This document shows positions 45,330-57,257 of a stretch of DNA of 64,000 bases, one piece after another (the first letter of the stretch is position 1; each line of letters opens with the position of its first letter). The DNA lies in NCBI RefSeq assembly GCF_000143535.2, contig NC_037316.1, forward strand, positions 744,001 through 808,000, given 5' to 3'. Origin of the DNA: Botrytis cinerea B05.10 (taxonomy: Eukaryota > Ascomycota > Leotiomycetes > Helotiales > Sclerotiniaceae). Position numbers and translations under genes: made by a program. The notes under the pieces are model-generated. The model had not been told where the DNA came from. It worked only from the letters and a program-made list of their open reading frames with translations, and did not search any database.

Positions 45330-47392
45330 ATGATGAGTCAACAGTATTCCGAGATGTTCCAGGATTACCCTCCAAACCGATCGCCAGCGAGCAGTCGAGG
45401 AGCTTATGGCAACATGACGCTTAATCGCCAGTCATCGCGACAATTTATGGACAATTATCAAGCACCTCTCCAAAATGCAGCCGGACTTTACGCTTCTGAA
45501 GACGCATCACAGTACAACGGAAACCAAGCCGGCTATAGAGGTCCTTCCAGCAACGTGAATTATGCCTACGAAAGTCAGACTTGGAACTATGGAGGTGCGA
45601 ATGGAGCGAGTACAATGGGCACAGCAGGCCGTATGAGACCTCAACAACAACAAGCTCGCAGAGCTGAAATTCCATCTGTATGTTACCCCCTATATCATTT
45701 ACGAATCGAATTTTGCGCGCCCCCTCGGATTTGAGCTGACAATTTCGTAGGGTTGGATGAACCCAGGTACTCCATCCCTCGGCGGTCCAATCACCCAATC
45801 TTCCTTACAACAGCATAACTTGTCTGGCATGTTTGAACAACCTCAGCATGCCCATCGTTCACCACCACCACCAAATCAGCAAAGCGACCACGAGGAGCTG
45901 ATCCCAACCGCTATTGTCATTAAAAATATTCCTTTTGCCGTAAAGAAAGAACAGCTGACTGAAATGATGTCGAATATGGGATTGCCATTGCCATATGCCT
46001 TTAATTACCACTTTGATAATGGTGTTTTCAGGGGTTTGGCATTCGCCAACTTTACTGATGCTCGCGAAACGCAACAAGTCATCGATGCCTTGAATCACAT
46101 GGACTTGCAAGGACGAAAGCTCCGAGTCGAGTACAAGAAGATGCTTCCAGCTGCAGAGCGCGATCGAATCGAACGTGACAAGAGAGAAAGACGCGGTCAA
46201 CTTGAAGAGCAACATCGCGCACCAAATGTGATCTCCACAGGCTCCCTTCATACTGCAGGATCTATGACTTCTATGAATTCCGGCCTGAGAACGACATCCC
46301 CTTCACCTGTAAACATGCGTCAAAATGTTGCCGCCACCAATGGTACGGCTGGTTAGTGCTCATTCCTCCCTCTCGCGCACAAAACTAACATTCTTGCAGC
46401 AGAGTACGATTTAAATGATCCAACCACGTTGAACTACTACACTGAGCTGCTCTTCTTCAAACAAGACGCCGAAAGAGAAGTTTTAACATTCGCGCCTACA
46501 GTTTCTCCTGCCGATCGAAGGATAATCCACACCTTGGCTCACAACATGGGATTGGATCACCACTCCCAAGGGCATGGGGAACTCCGTCAAGTTCAAATTG
46601 TCAAGCCCAAGCTTGCCAGCCCACCTTTAAACCAAATTCAAGCTGGATATTACAACGAATCCCAACGTCGTGGGCTCAACCGAGCTGCGACGATCGATTT
46701 CAGTGAGCAGCGAGCCAACGACGCTGCCTACCAAATGCATACGCTCGGCCGACAAGGTTCCGGTCTTCTGGATATCCCAGGTTCCCCAGGGGTACGTGAC
46801 CTGCTCAGTGGTGATCGTAATTTACGAACCGCCAAATCGTTTGCGGACTTGCGCTCTTACACGCCATCGCCTGTACCATCTTCGGCGAGCTTTCCAGCTA
46901 ATATGACCCAGAATATCGCTAGGTTCCAAGGCAACGATTATGGTCTCGGATCAGTTACAGGTGGAACTCCTAACTTGACTCCTACCTCTGCAGGACCCTT
47001 GGGTCTTAGAGATGACGCATTCCTTGCCAACGGCATGAGCAACATGTCACTTGCATATGATCGTCAACCCCGTTCGAACGCGCCCGGACGCATTGGCCAA
47101 GAAAGAGATAGCTACACATCGAATGCTGGTCCCATTGGAAGCCAGCGTCCAGTTAATGGAAGCCTCGAAGATAGCAGCTCCAGAAATGGATCAAGCGCGG
47201 TTCCAGAGAGACAACCGAGAGGCCCTACTAGTGATCAATGGGGATCAGGGTTTTCTCGCAACAGACAAAATGGTCATGGTAGCAAAAGTAGTGATGGTAA
47301 GTTGTGTTAATCAATACTGAAAATATCTAGCTAACCGAAAGTCAGATTCTTCTGAGCGAAATGGATTCACCTCCGCATCTCGGTTCATGTAA
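45330..47392 (+). CDS. RNA-binding protein with RRM and R3H-type domain, Pin4/Mdt1 - Cip1/Cip2 family
   Basis: Cytoplasmic RNA-binding protein family linked in yeasts to cell-cycle and stress mRNAs (Pin4/Mdt1 in budding yeast, Cip1/Cip2 in fission yeast; family knowledge). 630 residues from exons 45330-45677, 45751-46351, 46400-47296 and 47346-47392; introns of 73, 48 and 49 bp, all GT..AG and in frame. Residues 1-165 are Gln/Asn/Tyr-rich. The RRM spans about 169-248, with RNP2-like AIVIKNIPF and RNP1-like FRGLAFANF. A helical Arg/Glu segment (AAERDRIERDKRERRGQLEE) follows. The R3H-like domain, about 319-375, has LNYYTELLFFKQDAEREVLT and DRRIIHTLAHNMGLDHHSQG. The rest is disordered, Ser/Asn/Gly-rich; the last exon encodes only DSSERNGFTSASRFM. 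Two Met codons are adjacent; I took the first. Confidence 0.9.
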
Positions 47393-48978
47393 TACTCCCC
47401 AAGAGATTTACGACGTTACGAACATTAGAGCAATTGACGCGATCTATTCCCACCTATTACAACGTCAAACTACGGGCAGCGGCGTTTAGTTGTCACCCCA
47501 TTTCCCTCGGCGGAAACACGTTCTCTTCCATGCGATCTTTTCAGAGCTTCTGATTTGCCTCAAAATAGGCTTGTCAAGCTCGGCTCTTGTTACTGTAATT
47601 ACACTTGTGACCTTGAGCTCCCGATTGGGAGCCCTTGGGCTCTAGACCTATTCTTGCTCGCGGTATATACAAATTTTGCTTAATACTATCACCGATTGGC
47701 TTCCGCGAACGACGACATATAACGAATCAACTAGGATACCATTAAATCGACTGGGCAACCTTGACGATAAACGCTACTATGACTTCCTTTCGGTATCCAT
47801 CAAAACTAGGATCCGGATTATTTTAACGTCTTTGGACGATGAATCCGATAATAACCGGGGCTCGCCACACCCCTTTTCTACCCACGATTGACGACCGTAA
47901 CGTCTTGTCATGCTATAAAATTATAAAAATTACCTTGGTCTGATATTCCATATATCGACTCCAACCAGCATCGATATTTACTCGCTGGTTCTCGAGTTGA
48001 ATTTACAGGGCTGATTGAGGAATACGAAATCATTGTACTTTACTTGTTTACTGCTCCTCTAGGTCATCGAAGTTGGAAAATTCTTGTACTGTTGTTGCTG
48101 GGACTATTAGAGCTTCAGAAGGGGGGTTTGAAGGCCATATGTGCATGTTTGATTTCAGGGTGTGTTAGGTTCTGACTCTTATTGGATGGAAAACGGAGTA
48201 GGACTTCAATGCACCCTTTGCGCTTGAATTTGTGCTGCAACTGATATTATCATGTTATCACGGCGTCTGGCGGTGGGGAAATAATAGGATATAAGGAAAA
48301 CAATCACTCATCGCCTACTCTATTTTGTTGTTTTATGTTTTGTGACCAGTTGTTATTCTTGACTCGATACATTCCTATCTCAAATTTTTCTATCGACCAC
48401 ATTGTGACTATCCTCTTGACAATATAGATCCCGATTGTTTCCTGTCCTTCACCGCTGTTTCGATATCACTCGGGCTGGGACTTCCGTTCCGTACGGAAGG
48501 TTACTTTGCATCCGAGCCCCTTGGCTTGACATACATACATATGTTGAACAGCAGAAGTTGAAACATTCCCATGTGGTTCAAGGATGTTGTCTGTGACAGA
48601 TGGGAATTGGTATCATCGAACGTTTGAGAAATATATCCTAGATGAAGCAATAGTGTGTTGATTGGATGTGATGAGATGTGCTTCGTGAATCAGATTGGCA
48701 AAAGGAATCTGGAATGAAAGTTGAAGGGATATAGATGGACAGTCAGTTGAACTACTAATGTGAATCTTGATTGGTTATTGGAGCTGATTGGCAGTTGAGG
48801 TTTCTTATCCAATCTTACCTATGCTTTGAATAAGAGGATTATGTAAGCTTGAGCTTACCCTAGCTCCATTGAAATTCAGTCAGAAGTCAAATAATTGATT
48901 GACATCTTTTCCATCGCATCCAACACATCTCACAAGGCCTCATTAATTTGTCGGACTTGATCCTTTGTACAGCTCAAT
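47393..48978. other. Intergenic region, no gene seen
   Basis: About 1.6 kb between two plus-strand genes: the 3' flank of the Pin4-type gene and the promoter of CWC27. It contains a GGGAGCCC-type palindrome near 47615-47640 (CTCCCGATTGGGAGCCCTTGGGCTC). No domain found in the 71-codon frame at 47676-47891. Confidence 0.4.
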
Positions 48979-50613
48979 ATGTCATCACTCTACAACCTCG
49001 AACCTCAACCTACTGCATCATGCATTCTACACACCACCTCTGGCGACATCTCTCTCGAGCTCTGGGCGCAACAAATTCCCCTCGCATCGCGCAATTTCCT
49101 GCAGCATTGCCTCGATGGCTATTACGATAATACGGTGTTTCATCGACTGGTGCCGGGCTTCATTCTGCAAGGTGGTGACCCTACAGGTACTGGATCTGGT
49201 GGAGAATCGATTTACGATGGCGGCGCATTTTCCGAAGAAAATGGCGTGTGGCCGATGGAAGAGCGAAAAGGTCAAAATGCGGGATCGAGAGGAGTGGGAT
49301 TCAAGGACGAGTTCCATAGCAGGATAAAATATAATCGGAGAGGATTGTTGGGGATGGCAAATGAAGGGAAGGATACGAATGGGAGTCAGTTCTTTTTGAC
49401 TCTTGGAGATACGCCTGAGTTGATGGGGAAGAATACGTTGTTTGGGAGGGTGGAGGGAGAGACGATATATAATTTGGCGAGGATGGGGGAGGCAGAGTGT
49501 GGAGAGGGAGAGAGACCGTTGTATCCTACGAAGATTACGGGGGTGGAGATTTTGGTGAATCCGTTTAAAGACATGGTTAGGAGGGAGAGGGTTGCAAAAA
49601 TTGCGGTTCCCGAGAAGAAGGCTCCAGAAAAGAAGAAGAAGAGGAAAGCTGGGAAACAGTTGTTGAGTTTTGGGGATGATGGGGAGGAAGGGGTGGAACA
49701 ACCAGTTGTCAAGAAAAAAGCGAAATTCGATACGAGGGTTGTAATGGACGATGGAACTGCAGATAATGAACCGGAACCGGAACCTAAGGCTAAATCCGCA
49801 TCGAGAAAGAAGGCTCCCAAAGCACGATCATCGGAATCTCCTCAATCGTCACCGGAACCCGAAGCAAGAGCACCTCCCAAACCGTTGCCCAATAGAGCCG
49901 CAAAACTCGAACGAGATATTTCTTCCTCTCCAGAGCCTCAAGTTGAAAAGGTTGCCTCTTTGCTAGATCGCACAAATGCGCAAATAGCGGAACTAAAAGC
50001 ATCCATGAAGCGAAATGTTCAAACAGCTCCCGAGCCTGAGAAGAAGAAATCCGCTTTGGAAGCCATGATTCCAGCAACATCTGTTCGTGGACGAAAGCGC
50101 AATGCAAATGGAAAATCAAATGCTAGTAACGATCAAGCATCTCTAGATATCTTACGAGCATTTCGAGAGAAACTGGAGACTGCACCACCTGAAAAGGAAG
50201 TGGCTAAGCCTGTATCACATGACGAAGCTGAATCTAAACACGAGGAAAATGGAACAAACGATGATGAAGAAGCTGCATTGTGCGATTTACACTTTATTGC
50301 AAATTGTCAGTCTTGTCAATCATGGGAAGCGCAAGGGGAAGAAGAAGAGGAAGAAGATTTCAATGACAAAGGGTGGATGTCTCATGCGTTGAGTTTCAAG
50401 GAGGACAAATTAGGCAAGGATCTCAGTTATAGGAAGAAAGCCGAAGAAGAATTGGTGGTTATTGATCCTAGAGAGAAAGCTAAATCGCTGAGGGAGGAAA
50501 TGAAGGCGAAAAGAGATGCGAAAGCTGGAGGTTCGACGGGTAGAGAATGGGATATCAAGCGGAACGAGAAATTAGCGAGAGGATCGGCTTTGGCTGGGAG
50601 AGGAGCTAAGTAA
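48979..50613 (+). CDS. cwc27: Spliceosome-associated cyclophilin CWC27
   Basis: Component of the activated (B-act) spliceosome; in other organisms it pairs with CWC22 and recruits EJC factors (family knowledge). Intronless, 544 residues, normal for the family. The cyclophilin domain spans about 1-185 and starts NLEPQPTASCILHTTSGDI. Its catalytic loop VFHRLVPGFILQGGDPTGTG keeps the Arg, and GMANEGKDTNGSQFFLTL is intact. In TPELMGKNTLFG the Trp of active cyclophilins is replaced by Glu and the following His by Asn, as expected for CWC27-type proteins with little isomerase activity. The C-terminal part is Lys/Glu-rich and disordered, with LASLLDRTNAQIAEL-like helices and a conserved end region containing WMSHALSFKEDK and the motif VIDPREKAKSLREEMKAKRD. 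Confidence 0.94.
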   Translation: MSSLYNLEPQPTASCILHTTSGDISLELWAQQIPLASRNFLQHCLDGYYDNTVFHRLVPGFILQGGDPTGTGSGGESIYDGGAFSEENGVWPMEERKGQNAGSRGVGFKDEFHSRIKYNRRGLLGMANEGKDTNGSQFFLTLGDTPELMGKNTLFGRVEGETIYNLARMGEAECGEGERPLYPTKITGVEILVNPFKDMVRRERVAKIAVPEKKAPEKKKKRKAGKQLLSFGDDGEEGVEQPVVKKKAKFDTRVVMDDGTADNEPEPEPKAKSASRKKAPKARSSESPQSSPEPEARAPPKPLPNRAAKLERDISSSPEPQVEKVASLLDRTNAQIAELKASMKRNVQTAPEPEKKKSALEAMIPATSVRGRKRNANGKSNASNDQASLDILRAFREKLETAPPEKEVAKPVSHDEAESKHEENGTNDDEEAALCDLHFIANCQSCQSWEAQGEEEEEEDFNDKGWMSHALSFKEDKLGKDLSYRKKAEEELVVIDPREKAKSLREEMKAKRDAKAGGSTGREWDIKRNEKLARGSALAGRGAK

Positions 50614-52072
50614 GACTCTGCATGGCAATGATGATGAGAGAAAGTTTGAAAATGGTTCACATGACGAAAAGGTCTGAGATGGCTGAAAGAGAGATCTTTC
50701 TGGTTGTGATTCTGGAAGCCAAATTGACGCTTCAGTGGTTTCCTCCGAAGTGATGCAGATGATGCGACGGTGAACAATGAAGATGATGAAATAGGCGACT
50801 TGTCGAAAGAAGAAGAATTGATGAGGTAAAGAGAGGAGAGAATGGAGGTGATCTGGATCTCTTGGCAGTCCGTGGGACCACGGCTGTGGTGACAGTTTAC
50901 AAGGATAACCATGAAGTAGAAAGTTCTCCAAGCAAACTATTTGGATCAATATTTCAGATTTCAAAGAAAAGTTTCGAGCGTAGCGAGCTATGGGGGTTTG
51001 GGGGCTTGCCCCCATTAATTGGAATATAGATAGATAGGAGGAGGTTGAATGAAAATGAAAATGAAGTTGGAATTAATTTTATCTTGAGGATATAGATTTT
51101 ATTTTTATTTTTTTTGGATAAAATTATTACTCGAAAGGTTCTCAAACGTAGAATGTGTCCATCCACGTATGATAGGAAAAGATGAAATGATAAGTGCCAA
51201 TAGTATGGTACCGAGAATTGCCTAGGTAGGTAGGTAAGAGTCCGTTTATGATACTGATATGGATATGGATTTGGATATGAGTTTGGATTAGGAACTCCGG
51301 ACTCCTTTTGTTATGTTATGTGATGCAGGAGGGGAGCGTGATGGATTGATTATTATTCATTTTATTATTCTGACTCTGGGCAGAAGATATGTGATATATT
51401 TGTGAGTTATCTGGATGGATAGAGATTAGATCTAGATGGATATTTTAATAACTTGGGTCAAGTAGGTGTTTGCATCGAGGTAGTTGTTTCTATGTGAACT
51501 GTACGAATTGTATTATGTTGTATTGAATTGTATGTATATATGTTTGGTTATTAAAATTTGTTATTTATTATTTATGATTGTTTATTGTTGTATTGTATCT
51601 CCTTGTCCGTTAGGCTAGTGCACTCACTTAAGTTGTTCCCCGCTTAGCTCACCCACCCACCGACCGAGCTAGGCTAGGCTAGGAATAAGTATTATATAAT
51701 TGAAGAGTGAAAATCCGTGATGTCCTGGCGATTTATCGATCATGATCAGAGGATGGGACTTGTGCTTGGGGTGAGGTGGAAGGTGGTGTGGGTGTGTATG
51801 GGTGTGCATGTATGGGTGATGGGAGAGGAGAAGGGAAAAAGACAGATGATGGATGGTTTGATTGGTCAGCCTTGTTGTGTATTAGTCAGCATTGTCATCA
51901 TCGATTGAAAGCTGGGGGGTGAAATTTCTGAAGGCTGATGGGTGAGTGAAGACTGAAGACGGAATTTTACTGATTGGCTTGGGGAGAGAGAGGGAGAGAG
52001 AGAGAGAGTACGTGCTAGATAGATACATGCTCCGGAGATTCGGATTCGCAGGCGAGAGTAGATGTGTATGTG

Positions 52073-52111
<39 letters not shown>

Positions 52112-52975
52112 AAATAGAGAGCAACTATGCGTATATACAAGAGGGAGAGAGGGAGCGAGAAAGAGAGATATGAAGTCTCCACTCACCTCCTCGACCTAGG
52201 TATCTTTCCTCTCTCGATGAAAAACACATCCATCAACCGCAGATTCGATAGAGAGAGGAGGAATCCATATGGAAAATAAACTACACAACACAACTGAACT
52301 TTAATCTAATAAAACTTATAAAAATGGCTTCACTTCCCATGCAACTGAGATTCCCATCGTTCTCTTCCCACAATTAGTCCTCTCCAGGGTGAAGAAATCA
52401 ATCACAAACCGAACAATCAAGCAAAACACACAACGAAGAGAGGAATATCAACTTTATCAACTTGCATCATACATAACCCCACCACCTATTTCCACCCCCT
52501 TCAACCTTTGTTTTGAAACAATCACTTATTCTAAGAATCATCTCAACACATCTACCATTGACTCACATCTTCCGTCCATACCTTTGATCCGCCATCGTCA
52601 TTTATAGATACCTTCAATCCTTCCTGCACAATTCCATCGACCCATCGTGCCGAGCCTCTACCAGAATCTCCCGCGACAATCGCAAAAAATTCAAAGGCAA
52701 ACATTTTCCACTTCCACCATAGAGCAGTCCATTTATCTTCGAGTTTGGCGTCGCACATCTATCCTCTGCTTGAAGTCGCTAGGGAGGCTGCAGGTAGCCT
52801 CGACTTTGGACCCGTGAATCGTTTGCTACGGCACCACAATACCGCTGCTCGATTTCCATTTCTACTCAACAGCTCACTCCTCCACCTTCACCTGCCCTTC
52901 TACCTACTTCTACAACGACAGCTACACATCCGGTAAAATCACTTCCACGCCCATTCCGCACACACGCCTCATCGA
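50614..52975. promoter_or_regulatory. Long upstream region of the Hsf1 gene
   Basis: About 2.4 kb. It includes the 3' flank of CWC27, AT-rich DNA, a GCTAG repeat near 51665-51683, a GA-rich tract near 51980-52010, a (TATATG)n array at 52066-52112, and a C/A-rich leader from about 52300 to the ATG. A two-unit heat-shock-like element (GAAATTTC) occurs near 51920 and another (GAAAGTTC) near 50919; neither is a full three-unit site. No gene seen. Confidence 0.4.
52066..52112. repeat. (TATATG)n repeat
   Basis: About seven TATATG units preceded by GTATGTGTATG variants, roughly 0.87 kb before the Hsf1 start codon. Confidence 0.85.
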
Positions 52976-55295
52976 ATGTATTCTCCTCATATGTCTTCCA
53001 CCAATCCCAGAAAAAGAGCTGCACCGGGAGCCTCGTCTACTATTCAAACACCGCAGATGCAACAAACATATAATGCAGGTACCCAGTTACCTAGTGCCGA
53101 ATTCTTGCGCTGGAATCAAAACTCTGATTCTCAGAATTTCGCAGATCCCACCGCGAGCAATTACATGAATATGTTTGGAGCGAATGCCGGCCTACCGCAA
53201 ACGACCACTGGCTTTGACCATTCCATTGCCGCGCAAACTCATTCTACACAATTGGCTCGCCGTCCGAATGTGAATAACAATCGCCAACTGGTTGCGCCGC
53301 GGACGTACGACGGTTCGGCTGATGCTTGGGGACCTTTTGACGATTCGATGATGGATTTACAGAATGGGCATGGGGTGAATGGGGAAAACGATGATATTGA
53401 AGCTTTGGAGGAAAAGGCTGCGATTGCGAAAAGAGATGCTCAGTCAAAGAGAAAACAGATCCCACCATTTGTGCAGAAGCTAAGCAGGTAAGCGCTTCAT
53501 CTTTTGCGAGCTTCTCGTGGGATTGTTTGCGCTAACTTTCTTCCTTGATAGCTTCCTTGACGAATCGAAGAATACGGAACTTATACGATGGTCTGATCGA
53601 GGTGATTCGTTTGTGGTGTTGGATGAAGATGAGTTTGCGAAAACGTTGATTCCGGAATTGTTTAAGCACAATAATTATGCCTCTTTCGTGCGACAACTTA
53701 ACATGTATGGCTTCCACAAGAGAGTAGGACTTTCCGACAATTCGATGAAGGCGAGTGAGAGGAAAAATAAGAGCCCGAGTGAATATTACAATCCTTACTT
53801 CAAGCGTGGACATCCAAATCTTCTATGGCTCATTAATAAACCGAAGGGTGGAACGAATAAGATTCGAAAGGAGGGGCCTAGAAGAGGAAAGGCTGAGGAG
53901 ATGGGAGATGGGGATAGTGATGATGAAGCAAGAGATATTGAAGAATTTGGTCAGAGTAATTACACCAACAATGCCGCCACACATCGAGCAATATCAGCCG
54001 CGCCGGAATCTGGGCCATTACAACGACGAGAGATTGCAGTGGTCCAGGGCCAAATCTCTGATATTCAAAAACAACAAAATACCATTTCACAAGCCATTGC
54101 ACGCCTGAGAAAGGATCATAATCAACTCTATCAACAAGCCATCGCGTTTCAAAATCTTCATGAACGTCATGAGAGTTCGATCAATGCTATTCTCACATTT
54201 CTTGCTACGGTTTACAACAGAAGTTTGGATGGACAAGGAGCTGAAAATATTACTCGGATGTTTCAAACTGGGTTAAATCAACAAGGTCCACATCAACAAC
54301 AAGGCAATGTTGTGGATATCGGTGATCTTGGAACTCCTCAGCAGCAACAACCAGCTGGAAGTGTCAGTCCGGTCATTCGTAAAACTCAAAAGTTATTGAC
54401 AGCAGGACCACCGGAACGAGAAAGTAGTCGAGTGACCGAGGCTTCAACCGCTAATTCTAGTCCAAGGAATCAGTATTCTACTCCACGTTCCGGAACAGTT
54501 GAAGAGCTTTTCGAATCTCCCAGTGATAGTACGACAACGAAGACTGAACCGCAAAGAGATATGTTGAACATTATTCAAAACGCTAATTCACAAAGTCGAC
54601 CCGAGAATAATGTCATGGACTTTCCGGATATGCTCACACATTACGAAAACGCCAATGGCAATTCCCCGCTCACCTCGGAACAGCGCAGCAACATGCTTAA
54701 TATCATTGCTAGCACTTCATCAGCTCCAGGTTCCAACAATGCACTGGTGAGCCCGGCACCTCAAGCTCCGGATCTAGCACAAATGGCCTACACTCAAGCT
54801 GAGATTGAAAACTTGATGGGGTTACAACAACAGCAGAGTGATCGTATCGCAAGTCTCTCTGCAAATCTTACACCTCTCAGTCCTTCTGGTTCTATTCCTG
54901 GTGTTCAAGGCGACTCATATTTTAATGGTGCTGAATCTATTGATCCTCATAATTCACATCTGGATTTAGATAAATTTTTCGACTCCCAGGCGTTTTATAG
55001 TGGAGGTAGTCCCGGAAATCCGAGTTTTAACTTTGATGATTTTGGTAATGGGGTCGATGGGAGTGGGTATGGTGGTGGAGAAAGTCATTTTGATGTTGGT
55101 ATGGATGGTGTGAATGATGGAAGTGTGAATGGTAACGGATCGAATGGGAATGGAGCGAGTAGGATTGTGGAGACGGTAGCGAGTAGCGAGTCGACGAGTC
55201 CAGCGGAAGATGCAATGGGAGATGGGAATGGAAATTCGAATGGAAATAGTAATGTGAATGACAACGCTAGTAATAAGCGGAGGCGGAAGATTTGA
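52976..55295 (+). CDS. hsf1: Heat shock transcription factor Hsf1
   Basis: Nuclear trimeric activator of chaperone genes that binds inverted nGAAn repeats. Exons 52976-53487 and 53552-55295 with a 64-bp phase-2 intron; 751 residues. The N-terminal 155 residues are disordered and contain a short acidic helix just before the DNA-binding domain (DDIEALEEKAAIAKRDAQSK). The DNA-binding domain covers about 160-270: it begins IPPFVQKLSSFLDE across the junction, contains SDRGDSFVVLDEDEF, the recognition helix FVRQLNMYGFHK (216-227) and ends RGHPNLLWLINKPK. The linker is basic (KIRKEGPRRGK). The heptad-repeat oligomerisation region covers about 326-396 (VVQGQISDIQKQQNTISQAI, then FLATVYNRSL). The C-terminal half is Ser/Asn/Gln-rich with acidic-hydrophobic patches such as LDLDKFFDSQAF near 485-500, a plausible activation domain, and ends in the basic cluster NKRRRKI. 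Confidence 0.95.
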
Positions 55296-56060
55296 GGATG
55301 GAAGAATGAGTGGATGAGAGATAGTGCGAAATGCGAAAATTATGGATGGGATAAGATGTTAAGGCTGGTGTCATAGGGCGTTTTTTCCATGGAAATGGAG
55401 TGGTTTAGGTGGAATGGATGGGTGGATACTCTGAGTGGATTGATAGTTGCGGGCGGATATTGCGTTGGTCGATTTTTACCTTTTTAGATTCTGGCTTGTG
55501 GGGTTCTCTACATGCTTATTTTAGTTCAGGCCATTTCTCTGTCGAGGTGAAATGGAATGGAACGGTATTGCATGAGAGAGAAGCGAGGAAAAGGAAAAGG
55601 GAGAAAGGAGAAAATTCATGTTCATATTCATATCATACTATTGGGGATGGGGGTGGATATTTGAATTTGAACAATGCCAAAGGGAAGATGGTATGCTGCT
55701 AGCGGTAGTAGTGGTGAGGGGGATTTTGGGGTGGATGGGAGTTTCCTTTCCTTTAGGGAGAGATGCGGGCATAGCTTGCATGCATGCATGCATGGCGTTT
55801 TACCTTTTGTACCTTGGGGTTTTACTTTTATCAAATCTGAAGATGTTTGATTGATCACATATCTCTTGCTTTGCTTGTCTTGTCTTTCGTTCTTTCGTTT
55901 TTGTTGCGGTCGTGAGGGAAGATGGGGTGGGATTGATTGGTGGGATGGATGGATGCATGGACGCATGAATGGATGGAATGGGGAATAGGGAATTGTTATG
56001 TAGAGGTTACTTGCTTGGCTACATACATACCTACCTACCTACCTATCTAGTAACAAAACA

Positions 56061-56094
<34 letters not shown>

Positions 56095-56264
56095 AACCTG
56101 CTTGAGAAGTAAGTGAGTGTGATGGTTTATATCAATCAGTGTTGATTAGTATTAAAGATTAGCATTAAAGATATATTGATATGATATTAAGAGATCAACA
56201 GATCACTATTGAATGAAGAATAGAAAGAATATGAGTAGTGTAAAAGATGTATTGATGTTTGGAT

Positions 56265-56333
56265 TATTTTATTTTATTTTATTTTATTTTTTTTTTTTTT
56301 TTTTTTTTTTATTTTTTTTTTTTTTTTTTTTTG
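56265..56333. repeat. ATTTT pentanucleotide and poly-T tract
   Basis: About five TTTTA units pass into two long T runs separated by one A. Probably a long A/T slippage region; exact length uncertain. Confidence 0.85.
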
Positions 56334-57077
56334 GATATGTTTGTGATGTATGTGTGGATGTATGTGTAAGTGTTGTGATAGTGGAATATTAAGGATAATG
56401 AAATAGTAATGGTGATGTAGTATGATGTATGAGTATGAAATTGATTGATCTTTACACTTTGTTCTCTTTTTGGGGGGTGGGGAGGGGAGAGAAAGGAGAA
56501 GGGAGGAGAGGGATTCAGAAGGGAGAAATTTGTATATACATATTGATCCATGGTTGGGTAGCTAGCTAACTGGTAATTAGATGGATTTATATGAGATATG
56601 ATATGGTATGATATGACATGATGAGATGATTTTTTATATTTACATGTGTGTATGTTGGTGAAAAGTATTAATTTGTGGGGTTTGTATATATGAGGTGAAT
56701 TGGAGGGGGGGGGGGAGGTAGAGATGAAGATGAAGAGGTGGTGGAGATGTCTGTGTGTACTTTGAGATTTAGGGTTTGAGATTTGAGATTCGAATAGAGG
56801 GATGGTTGTTTGGGGATGGGAGTAGATGATGGATAATGAGTGATTCGGGTTGAGATTTGAGATTTGAGATTTGTGGATGTGGATGTGGATGTGGATGGGT
56901 GTTCATACCCAATTATCATTATTGAACATCGTTTGAAAAATGGTTGAGGGGATGAAGGAGGGAGGGATATCTTCGATGGAGAAATAGGTTAGGCTGATCT
57001 TTCTAGGGGATGGAATGGAATGGATGGATGGATGGATGGATGGAAGAAAGCAGAGTATTATTCTTTATTGCTTCCTC

Positions 57078-57257
57078 TTCTTCTTCTTCTTCTTCTTCTT
57101 CTTCTTCTTCTTCTTCTTCTTCTTCTTCTTCTTCTTCTTCTTCTTCTTCTTCTTCTTCTTCTTCTTCTTCTTCTTCTTCTTCTTCTTCTTCTTCTTCTTC
57201 TTCTTCTTCTTCTTCTTCTTCTTCTTCTTCTTCCCCTCCTCCTCCTCCTCCTCCTCC
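57078..57257. repeat. (TTC)52 followed by (CCT)8
   Basis: About 156 bp of uninterrupted TTC (GAA on the minus strand) joined to about 8 CCT units. All three plus-strand frames stay open through it and read as poly-Ser, poly-Phe or poly-Leu, so the long frames seen here are artefacts of the repeat. GAA/TTC arrays of this length can form triplex DNA. Confidence 0.95.

Noticed and set aside
50910..51935. Heat shock elements that would indicate Hsf1 autoregulation
   Set aside because: Only two-unit GAAnnTTC matches, far from the start codon; such 6-base matches are expected by chance.
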